DNA from: Gambelia wislizenii
Lineage: Eukaryota > Chordata > Lepidosauria > Squamata > Crotaphytidae
Reading direction: 5' to 3'
Length of the DNA stretch: 64,000 nucleotides
Assembly (NCBI GenBank): GCA_030847615.1
Contig: JAUMIR010000002.1
Coordinates: 237,851,809 to 237,915,808 of the forward strand
Part shown: positions 24,701 to 36,400 of the stretch, piece after piece
How the letters are laid out: each line of letters opens with the position of its first letter
How positions within the stretch are numbered: the stretch's first letter is position 1
Translations under genes and position numbers: made by a program
Notes under the pieces: model-generated
The model's database searches: none
Told to the model about the DNA's origin: nothing
Seen by the model: the letters and a program-made list of their open reading frames with translations, nothing else

Positions 24701-27700
24701 ACATTCAGTTTTCCCTATTTACAACGTAAAATAAAAATAAATATATATAAAATTCATGGACTTACTGGACTCTCGCTTAGCCGGGAATCCAACATGGTGG
24801 GCGCTCCCAATTCCCCTCCTTGCTAGCCCCACCCTCTGTGCTCGGCCAGCCAGTCAGATTACACTGCCTGTTTGTATGTGTGCGAACGGGGTGTACAGAC
24901 CATCAGCCATTCAAATGGCTGTACGGATTTTATGCCGAGATCCGCTACTCCTTCTGAATGCTGAATCCAGGTAGTTTACGGGGGATTCGCTAGCCCCCCT
25001 TCTGAATGACACGTATGAATCCAAACGGCCCTATGTACGGAAGAGCGATCTTCTGAACAGCATTCATATTTTTTTTTACCGTGTAGATGGGCCCAGTACT
25101 AGGGTGGTAGAGGGCTGCCATTGACCAGCAGCAAAGGCATCCCAGCTCAGTTTGTGGCATGCTGTGGCCTGGACAGTGTGACCTGGTGTTGGCGTCTGTG
25201 GTAGAGACTCCTATTTTGTGGAAGAGGGCTGAAGGTCCAACTCGGTCACCCTTCTCTTCTTCCTTACCTACCCGCCCTCCGCCTGCCACTGCCACCAAAT
25301 GCATACAGACATGATCACTCACAAAATGGTTGGTTATGCTACCACCTAGTGGCATCTCACAAGCATGGTGAAACATCCTTGGGTATTCCCCCCCCACCCT
25401 GTTTAGCTTCCTAAAATGGAGATGAGCTCATTGTAGACTTCTGGGGCAAGAGACTATTATCTCAGGGTCATTGAGACTCACATGAGCTTTTTCCTCCACT
25501 CTTATGCTGCTTTCCTTATCTCCTCCACACTCTTTACTCCTCAGACTTCTTTCTCTTCTAAGGGCTCTTTCACACTACACAATTATAGCACTGTGATTCC
25601 ACTTTAAGGACTTTATCAAATGCAGCAAATATGGCGTCATAACAATGCCTAATGACCGCGAAAGGGCACCTTTATACCACATGATGTCGTGCTTTGGCGT
25701 TTTTAAGTAGTGAATAAGGCATTCCTTTTTATTGACGGCCCAAGCCATCAATAGATCTGCTGTAGCATTTTGTTTATGGTTTTGCCAATGTTTGAAACTG
25801 TGTGCCAATTGTGCTCATGTGAATACAGCATCAATGGGCAGAACACTTCCAGGTTAGATCACGAAAACCAGGTATGGGACACTCTTTTTATGAAACTTCC
25901 TGTTTCACTTTTAAGTTGTAGTGTGTTTTTGTGCTTGTCTATACGTTTTGTGCTTTTGGTTTGGGGTTTTTCTTGTTGTATTTTTTAACTTTACTGCACT
26001 TGTGTCTTCTTGTGAGAATCAGCAAGATCACAAGCACGGAAGTGAACGGAGCTCCGTTCATGTTCCATCAATGCTGGCGCTGCCTTTGATTGCTACTGAA
26101 GTTAAGGTCTGGTAGAAAGGGTTTTTTTTTTTGCCAGCAGAAAAACACTTTAAAATATGCTGGCCAAAGAACGTTTGTAGAGGCTTGTCTGATAAAGTCC
26201 TAACTGTCATGGCTGCATTCCTACAGAATTCTGGGATTTGCAGTTTAGGGAGGGGCCTTTAGAATCCTCAGCTGGAGACCCCCTCCAGTGTTTCCCCAAA
26301 CTGCAAGCCCCAAGATTCTACAGAATGCAGTCATGGCAATTTGTTTGTTTGTTTGTTTACCTTATTTATTGGGTCCCATGTGGGACCCAAGGCAGCTTCC
26401 AAAAATAGTAAATCAAAAACAAATACAATAAAATTGAAAGCAATTAAAATCATGATAAAACCTTTTAATATCATTTTAACAATGCACAAAGTTTTAAAAG
26501 ATACATAAAACATCCAATAAAAAGCCCCCTGCTTATACCTTAAAAGCCTGCTTATACAAAAACATCTTTGCCTGCTGGCAAAAGGAAAGCAGGGAGGGGG
26601 CCAGCCTAGCCTCCTGTGGAAGGGAGTTCCAGAGGGTGGGAGCAGCCACTGAAAAGTCTCTTGCTCTCTTCCATGTCCTCACCAAGCAAGCCTGTGATGG
26701 TGGCGAGACTTAAAGAAGGCCTTCCCTTGTGGATCTCAGAACTCTGGTAAGTCTGTGTAGGGAGATATAGGGTCTTTCCAATAGTTTGGACCTAAGCTGT
26801 ATAGGGCTTTATAGGTCATGACCAGCACTGAATTGTGCCCGGAAACAAACTGGTAGCCAGTGAGGCTGTTTTAGCAAGGGAGTTGTATGCGCCCTATAAG
26901 TGGCCCCAGTCAGTATTCTGGCCACAGCATTTTGGGCCTGCTGCACCTTCCAGTTTCCAAAGGTAGCCCCACATAGAGTGTGTTACAGTAGTCCAAATCA
27001 AGGCATGTGTCACCGTACCCAGATTTGACATCTCAAGGAATGGGCACTGCTGGTTCACTAGTTTAAGCTGTGCAAATGCTCTCCTGGCCACTGCTAAACC
27101 TGGGCCATCCAAGCTCAGAGCTGAATCCAGGAGAACATCGAAGCTGCAACCTGAGATTACAGGGGGAGTGTGACCCCATCCAGCAGGGTCTTTATTCCCT
27201 GATCTGCCTTTCAACTGACCAGGAGCTCTGTCTTGTCTGGATTAAGTTTCAATTTGTTTGTCCTCATCCAGTCCCTTAATGACAACAGATGTTGGTTCAG
27301 TACCAAGGCAGCTTCCTTAGAATCAGATAGGAAGAAGAGATAGAGTTGGGTGTCATCAGCATACTGGTGGCACCGAACCCCAAAATTCTGGATGATCTCT
27401 CCCAGCAGTTTCATATAGATGTTAAACAGCATGGGGGACAAAAAGAACCCTGGGATCCCATAGGCCAATGGCCAGGGCATCAAACAGGAGTCCCCCAGCA
27501 CCACCTCATGAGTTCACACTTGCAAGAAGGACTGGATCCACTGCATAATAGTGCCCCTAAATCCCATCCCAGAGAGGCAGCCCAGAAGGATACCATGGTT
27601 GATGGTATCAAAAGCCATCAAAACCAATAGGGACACATTCCCCCGTCCAGTTCCCTGTGTGTGTCATCCACCAAGACAACCAAAGCTGTCTCCGTTCCAT

Positions 27701-30700
27701 AACCACGCCTGAAGCCAGATTGAAATGGATCTAGATGATCTATTTCATCCAGAAACCCCTGGAGCTGGGAGGCTACCATTCACTCCAGAACCTTGCCAAA
27801 AATGGAATGTTAGAGATTGACTGACAATTATTCAGATTGATGGGGTCCAGGAGGCCTTTTTTTAGTAATGGTCTCACCACAGTCTCTTTTAGGCAGGATG
27901 GAAACTTTCCTTTGCTGCAGTGAGGCATTCATCTCTCCCCTCACCCACTCAGCCAGCCCCCCTCTAGCTGCTTTCAGGAGCCAGGAAGAGCAAGGATCCA
28001 GTATATGTGTGGTGGTTCATTTCTCCAAGGATCCTGTCCACATCCTCAGGTTGCACAAATTGAAACTTATCCAATAATACAGGACAGGTAGGCACCAAGA
28101 TTGCACCCACTGGGCCTGTCTCAACTACAGCATCCAAGTCAGAGTGGATCTGAGAGATTTTGTCTGCAAAGTGTCTTGCAACTAATGCACAATGGGCTGT
28201 CAAGTGGTCTTTGTTCTCTTCTTGTGGACCTGACTACTCAAGACAGCTCCGCAGAGCAGATGCAATGGTGGCAGAGAAGTATAATTTCTTTGCTGCCGCC
28301 ATCACCATGGCATAGGCCTTCCAATGAGTTCTAGCCCATGTTTGGTTGGACTCACTCTTGAGTCTTCCTCCATTATCACTCTAGTCTTTGTCCCACTCAT
28401 TTCAGCACCACCAGCTCCCTGGTGAACCAGGGAGCTCACTTGGCTACACTTTGTTGGGGGGACACTTAGGGGCAATTGTGTCCACTGCCCTGGCCATTTT
28501 CCTATTCCAGAGATCAGCCAGGCAATAGGAAACTCCCCAAGAGCTGTCAGAAATCCATATGGATCCATGAGTCTCCTGGAGCTGACCATCTTAATCAGCC
28601 CCTTCACCCTCACAGATGCTCTGAATCCCAGTGAGTCTAATCCTGACCATGACAACGGAACTACAGAAAGTTCCTCCACACCAAGATCACCATCATCCCG
28701 CCCAGAACAGAAAACCAGATCCAGAGTGTGCCCTGCAGCATGGGTGGCACCAGATATTACTTGGGACAGCCCCATAGTTGTCATGACAGACATGAAGTCC
28801 TGAGCTGCTCCTGACAGAGAAGTCTCCGCATGGATGTTGAAGTCCCCTGGTACCACAAGACAAGGGGACTCCAACACGACCGCCGAGACCAGCTCAGCCA
28901 GCTCAGGCAAGGAGACTGTTGAGCAGTGGAGTGGGCAATACACCAACAGAATCCTTGTTCTGTCCCTGCCACCCTTCTTCAAAAACACATATGTAAACCC
29001 AGCAGACTGTGGGACAGGGCACCTGGTGAGGGAGATGGAGTCCCAACAGACCACTGCAGCTCTGCCTCCACGCCCCACCGCCTCACCTGGTGCTGTACAG
29101 AGAAGCCAGGTGGACAAAGCTGGAAGAGGTTGACTGCCCCCCCCCCTGCCAGCTTCATCCAGCCAGGTCTCTGTTATACAAGCCAAGTCAGCATGCTCAT
29201 CCCATTGCATGCTCATCCAGGTTCAAGTCCTGGATCAGGGATGTGTTTCCATTCACTGAGCTGGCATTGAGCAGCAGCCTTTTCAGCCCAGGTGGCCTGT
29301 TGCCAAGGCTATCCAGACTATTTGAAATGGGGGACAACTTGGGGGTAACAAACACCCTGTAGCTCTCCCTGCTACCACAAAAATAAGACTGTCTTCCCAT
29401 GTTGTATTCCCCCCCCTGCCCATTCCTGTTGTAATGGCTGCTCCCTGGGCTGCTTCCTCTCCTATGCCTTCCTTGTAACACAATTTGGTTTGCCAGCAGA
29501 TGGGTTTTTTAAAATGTTTAAAAGAAGATTAAAAACCCAATGCACTCCTCCCAGCCAAAGGGACTGCCCCTCACCCTCACTCCACACCCGAAGTGGTTCC
29601 CCCAAAGGAGCAACCCCACGTTGATGTTGGCCCCTTCGGCAACGACCCAGCTGGTGGTGGGCCGCCAGAACAGGCTCTCAGCTTCTATCTCTCCCTGCAA
29701 AGGGAATAGGTGGTCCAAGTAATTGGCAGCGTATCTGGGGCCCGGTTCTGCAGGGAGCAGTCTGGAGGAGGCAGCAATCCACCAGGAGAAGCAGGCAGCA
29801 AACAAGGCAGGCAGGCAGGCAGGCAAGCAACAGGCCTCTTTCCTGGGGTGGTGAAGGTGATGGTGTTCTTCTCCCTCCCACGTGCTGACTCCAGTTAAAG
29901 TGGGATTATAGTGCTATAACTGCATAGTGTAAAAGGGTTCTAAACTGCGCCTGTAAAAAAGCTTCTCCACACATTGCCTTGAGACATGCCATTTTCAATA
30001 GCTTTGGGAGACCCTGCTTTGGAGAGTGAGAATTGGCGTTTGAGTAGCATCTTGATCAGCATCTGGGATTTCTGAGAAGCTGTCCAGGGCCTAGTGCCTT
30101 GGCAACTGCACAGAGACCCACTTTCATGGTGCTCCAGTGAGGGGCATTATGGCAAAAAGGTCCAATGTCCATCGGAAACATAGAAAGTTGCCTTTACACC
30201 TGTTATGAAACTATTAGTCTATCTAATTGAAAGCCAGCATGATGTTGATGCTTGAGTGTTTGACTAGGACACCAGGATTCGAATCCTTGCTCAGCCGTGG
30301 ACACCCACTGAGTGAGCTTGGACAAATCACACTCTCTCAGCTTCAGCGAAAGGCAAAGGCAACCCCCCCCCGAACCAATCCTGCCAAGAAAACCCTGTGA
30401 TAGGTTTGCCTTAGGGATGCCATAAGTCAAACAGAGTTCAGAGGAAGCTCTGCCCTAGCTCTACCTTGAGATGCGAGGGGTATAAGCTGGGATCTTCTGG
30501 GTACAAAGCATATGTTCGACCCAGAACTACAGCCGTCCTCCTCCTCAACAATAGCACACACACTGGAGTGCATCTGCCTATCATCACCAGTAAGCCCATT
30601 GGAGGGGCACTGATATTGAAAGCATCTACCTGAAAGCACTATACAGTTGTCCCTTCATATTCGCTGGGGTTTGGTTCCAGGACCCCCCCCCCCCGTGGAT

Positions 30701-32741
30701 ACCAAAATCCGTGAATGCTCAAGTCCCATTATATGTTCTCTCTCTGGCTTTTCTTTGCAAATGAAGATGCAGGAAGGACTCATCCCGCGCTTTCTGCAAG
30801 CATGCTGATGACTAAAAAGGCCAATCCGAGATAAACAAGTCTGGTTGCAGAAAGCACAGCAGAAGGTCTCCTTGGGTGATGTTTCTGGGTTGTGATTCTT
30901 TCTGCGTTGTCGTTTCTCTTCAAGACTTGTTCAGCGTGAGTTCTCAAATAAGGCCGCAGCATTGTGGATAGTGCGTCTCCATGCCTCCCAATGTGAGGCC
31001 AGGGCGGACCATTGTTGGTGTTCAATCTGGCTGAGCCTGAGATGTTGTTTCAAGGAGTCCTTGTATCGCTTTTTTGGAGCACCCCTCTTACGCTGACCCG
31101 TGGCGAGTTCACCTTAGAGTACTATTTTGGGGAGGCGATGGTCCTCCATCCTAGAAATGTGCCCTGCCCAGCGCAGCTGTGTTCTCAATATCATGGCCTC
31201 AATGCTGGCGATCCCTGCTTGCTCAAGGACAGCAACATTCGTCACATAGTCAGTCCAGTGTATATTTAGGATTGTGCGTAAACAGCGCTGATGAAAGCGT
31301 TCGAGGAGTCGTAAGTGTTGGTGATAGGTGATCCATGTTTCAGACCCATAAAGGAGAATAGACAGTACAATGGCTCTATACACACTGATTTTTGTTCTTT
31401 GCTTCAGGTGTTTGTTACTCCAGACTCTTTTGTAAAGTCTTCCAAATGCACTATATGCCTTTGCTAATCTGTGATCGATCTCTTTGTCAGTCTTGGCATT
31501 TGAGGAGATGATGCAATGGCATAGCAAAATGGTGTCCCTTATATACGATGGCAAAATCAAGGTTTGCTTTTTGAATTATTATTTTTTAAAGAATATTTTC
31601 AAGCTGTGAATACTTAAATCTGTGGATACCAAATCCATGGATATGAAAGGACAACTGTATTACTTGATACACTTTCTCATTACTTTTGGGAGGGCTAAAT
31701 GATTTGGGGGAGCATTTTGAGGCCTCCTTCCCCAATTTTAGGCTGTTTTATAATTTTTTGGATAGATTTGGGTTGGGGGTTTTTAAAGGAAGCAATGAGC
31801 AATATAATGAGTCATGTTACAAGTTACTTTTTAAAAAATGCAATGGCAATGAGTTACTCTAGAGGTGGAGGCTTTGAAATAAGCTACATAACAAATTACT
31901 TTTGAAAACTAGCATTTCCAGCTCTGCTGCCGGCCACTTTCCATGTGTACACGCTCCTCCTGTACAGGGGCCAAAAATATGTATTTGGTGGCACTCAGCA
32001 CAGCAACAGTTAATCCTCCCCTATGTGACTTGACCTAAATAAAGTGGCAGCAGCCATTTCCACCCCCAGGTGGCACTAGTGTGGAGAGCTCTTAGGCACA
32101 ATTAGGCTGAGCGCATGGAAAGTTGCATGCAAACATCATTTCAGCCACCACATGGAAATGATGCTTAGCGGCTTCTGACTGTGAAGTGGGAACAGGCCTT
32201 ATGATGCAACACAGTGCTACGTGGGCAAGCAAGCATGCCATGCCAGACAAACAGAAGTCCCTTTTCCCTAACAGCTCTTCCCACTGAAGGCTGCTGTGAT
32301 AACATGTAGTGCTTAATATGGCTCTGAGAGGGGTGTTTTGTCTGAGTAGATTCTTTGGGTCAGAGAAGAGTAATAAGATAATAAGGATATGTGCGGAGCA
32401 TTAATCACAACATGTGGAGAGAGTGATGAGATTATTTTACAATCTGATTTCTGTCACTGTGGTGATTGGGAAACTTCCAGTTTACCTCCTGGTTTATAGA
32501 AGGTTTCTCCTATGTGTAAAACAACCCCCATGGGTGGCGGGGGGGGCATGGTAAAATGGACCTCACTTTCTGTAGAGCTGGTGCATACCCTCCTACATTT
32601 CACAGATTAAAACTGGAACACAGTTGTCCAAGCTACATCAGAGTATGGTCAAGATGGCAAAAGTTATTAGTGATGAAGAATAGACAAACTAGGAGAGGCT
32701 GTGGCTATTTGCTTTTCTCTGAGCCTACTGGGAAGGATGAG

Positions 32742-32776
<35 letters not shown>

Positions 32777-33454
32777 CCCCCCTGCTAAGTTAATTGAATG
32801 CAAACTACTTTTGCCAGTTTAACTCAGTTTGCAGTAAGCTGGAGAGGGAGTGTGAGAGGGAAAGAGAAAAACTGGGATATTTTAAAAGCAACTCAAAAAA
32901 GTGGGATGATGGAGGATTAATTGAGACTGTCTCTGCCAAATTTACAGTATGCATAGATGGGCAAAGTATGGCACATGGACCACATGTGGCCCTTGGGGCC
33001 CTAAGTGTGGCCCTTGAATCCTCCCAAAGCCCATAGACCCTCTAATTTAATAAAAAAATGATTTAACATAAAGCCCATAGACCCTCTAAAAAAAATCCAG
33101 GAGATTTCCCACACACATGGCTCAAAACTATTGCAAAAGGCAGTTGTTTTGCGCCCTCCACATTTAAACCCCTGTCATGATTGCAGTTCACATTATCTTG
33201 CACGGTGACGGCACTCCCATCATTCTGCAAGGACTACATTTCCCATTATCTGTGAACAGCAATTGTCTTGTCAGCATGACATCAGGTAAACCAAGGGTTA
33301 TAAACCAAGGTGGGAGGTGGGCTAGCGTGACAACCCCTCAGCTACCTTAAAAATTCATCAGAGTCTTCCAAAATTGGCCCAAATAAAAACTTTCATGGTA
33401 TCACTCACTTCCTGTCTCAATTTCACCCTTTCAGCTGCTTGTTTTTGTGAAGGG

Positions 33455-33494
<40 letters not shown>

Positions 33495-36400
33495 CACATC
33501 CTAAAGACATGGGAGGATTTGGAACATCGAGAGAACAAAACTGCTGGATTTTGTGGTGTTTTTGAGCCATTAGGGGTGAGGTGGGGTGAAAAATTACTGA
33601 GATTTTTTTTTTAATGTAGAGGGTCTGGGGGCTTTGGCATACCAGTGTGGACCCCCACCCTCAGTGGGGATATTGGGACAAAACATGGGGCCCCTTCCCC
33701 TCTGCTGTTACCCACCTCTGCTGTAGAGGGTATAGAAACAAAAGAACAAAAAAGATGTGTGCAGGTCAAGGGCCACCTTTTGCCCACCCTGCCCTGTTCT
33801 CTCTTGTTTTTGCCTCCCTAGAAAACGGCGTTCCTGAGTTCCAGCTTGCCTATGAAGCAGAACTAGGCCGAAACCCTACACACAGCGAGTTGTGGGAGCT
33901 GGCTGTAAAAGAAAGGGGAAGGCCAGCCATTCCTCCGGCTTGGAAAAGAACTGGTCCGGTAAGTGAGACCGCAGCCCTGGACAGTTGTCCCTTCATATTC
34001 GCTGGGGTTTGGTTCCAGGACCCCCGTGGATACCAAAATTCGTGAATACTCAAGTCCCATTATATGCAATGGCATAGCAAAATGGTGTCCCTTAAAGAAG
34101 ATGGCAAAATCAAGGTTTGCTTTTTGATTATTATTTTTTAAAGAATATTTTCAAACCATGAATAGTTACATCCATGGATACCAAACCCGTGGATACAGAG
34201 GGACAACTGTATTCAATGATCAGGGCATGAGCTCTAGTGAACTCAGCAGAACTTACTTCTGAGTAGATGCATGCAGGACTGCACTGTTTAGGCTTTTTGC
34301 CATCTAAAAGACTCTTCTTTGTCACTCTGGATTTACTAAAAAATTTGAAATACTTTGTTAATGTGGCTTTTATCCAACCAACTAACTGATCAGCAAGTAT
34401 TTTCTGTTTTTCATGTTTTAAATCATTAAGCCAGAATAACAATATATTCCAAAAAGGAAACAAAAGCCAAAATTCATACAAAAATATACTGAAATATCAC
34501 ACTAGGAGCAAAGTAGACATTACAAGTCAGGTGTACATAACAAGCCTCTCTACAACGAAATCAAAGAAGCATATTAAAATCTGCTGTGTAAGTCTGTGAC
34601 TTTCAACAGAATAATTATTGGGGGAATATTTTTCCCCATGTTTTTAAAGTAGGGAGACTTGTTCCTCTCATGTGCTTGTAAAATCTAATTTGACCCTCAA
34701 ATCCACTTAAATATTTCCAAGTGCTGGTTAAAATGCGGTTATGTATATTCTAATAGAAAATGAGAGTTTCTTCTAAATTAGATAATTTATATTTATCCTA
34801 CATTTTCTTTTCCAACATGAAAGCTACATCTGCCATATACAGAAACTCTCAACACAATGAATAAGGATGGGACCAATTGACTAATGCAAGTATTTCTGGA
34901 TAATAAACTACTAGTCAGCTTATAGAAAGTGGGACTTCCAATGTCTTTTCAACTTCCTTAATGTAGTGTAGTGAAACAATGAATGAAGGAAAATTCATAT
35001 GCTGTTGCCAAAAATGGAATACTGAATTAGAATGCTGAAACTGACATTTTGCTGAGTGTTTGGCTCACTCCACTCCTCACAGACCCAGCCTTCTGGCTCT
35101 GTGGCAACCAACATTTATTTCTTCATCACCTTGCCCATGGCCTCCTGGATGGTGGTGGTTTGCATGGTGGTGGTGGTGGTGAATCTGCTCAAGGTCTTAG
35201 TCCAAACTTGCTATCCAAGGTGCTGAGTCTATCGGGAAGGACAGGGTTTGTCACCTTGGATTGTGCCTTTAAAGTTCAGACTAAACCCCAAAGTGGATTC
35301 ACATGGAAACCCCCAAGCACCACTGTTCCTGCCACAGTTCCAAGCCTCACTAGTCACCAGCATCCCACAGAAGCCCAACTCATAGCCTACCAGTATCAGG
35401 AACACACAGTGGTACAGAGGCTGGAGGCTCAGGGTGGGGTGAGGCCAAGCTAAAACTGCTAAGTGAGAATAGCAGGCACCTGTATCTGTTTAGTAATTTG
35501 GGTTGCTAGGAGTAGGTGAGTGAGGGCATCTACTGGTCTTTTTGTCTGGCAATAGGATACCACAAATCTTGGGAACCAGCCTGGTTCAGCAAAAGAGGAG
35601 GGAGGGGCGTAACCTTTGGGTGACTGAAGATAATAATGCTAAAAGAGCAAAGGTCAGGGAAGCAGGGATATATGAGGGAGATAAGAGGAGAAACAGGAGG
35701 TGGGGCATGCCTGAGGCCTGGATACAAGAGAAGAGGGGAAGCTGCTGTAAGGATCTGAGAAACTGCCTCCCTTGCTATTCCTTGAAACAGTCAAGTAGTT
35801 ACAAGCCCCTCTGAAGTCAGAATCATAGAATCATAGAGTTGGAAGAGACCACAAGGGCCATCCAGTCCAACCCCCTGCCATGCAGAATACACAATCAAAG
35901 CATTCCCGACAGATACCCATCCAGCCTCTGTTTAAAACCTCCAAAGAAGGGGACTCCACCACACTACGAGGCAGCGTATTCCACTTCCAAACAGCTCTTA
36001 CTGTCTGGAAGTTCTTCCTAATGTTTAGGTGGAATCTCTTTTCCTGTAGTTTGAGTCCACTGCTCCACATCCTAGTCTCTGGAGCAGCAGAAAACAAGCT
36101 TGCTTCATCCTCAGTATGACATCCCTTCAAATATTTAAACATGACTATCATGTCCCCTCTCAACCTTCTCTTCTCCAGACTAAACATGCCCAGCTCCCTA
36201 AGCCGCTCCTCATAGGGCATAATGGCTTCCAGACCTCCCACCATTTTGGTCACCCTCCTCTGGACACATTCCAGCTTCTCAATATCCTTCCTGAATTGTG
36301 GTGCCCGGATAGAATGGGACATGATTGAATATTCTCCTGTCTCTTTTCCTTAACTCTCTTCATCTTGAAAAATAGTGCTAAAGCAGGACAGGGCTCCTGC

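Larger units (their letters stand above)
19030..33821 (+). other. AMHR2 intron 9 (14.8 kb), repeat-expanded
   Basis: The largest intron in the window. Contents are listed separately: CR1 fragments, LINE-Z copies, families A-D, mariner remnant, a 3-kb CR1/L2-like LINE, a Tigger-like MITE and hAT-like pieces. Stretches without a call include 19641-20310, 24000-24470, 29510-29890 and 31660-32560; the last contains only AT-rich and composite low-complexity sequence. Confidence 0.7.

Noticed and set aside
28302..29216. 304-codon minus-strand frame as a possible host gene
   Set aside because: Motifs [15 protein letters not shown] and HTLDLVF identify the endonuclease of a CR1/L2-group LINE.
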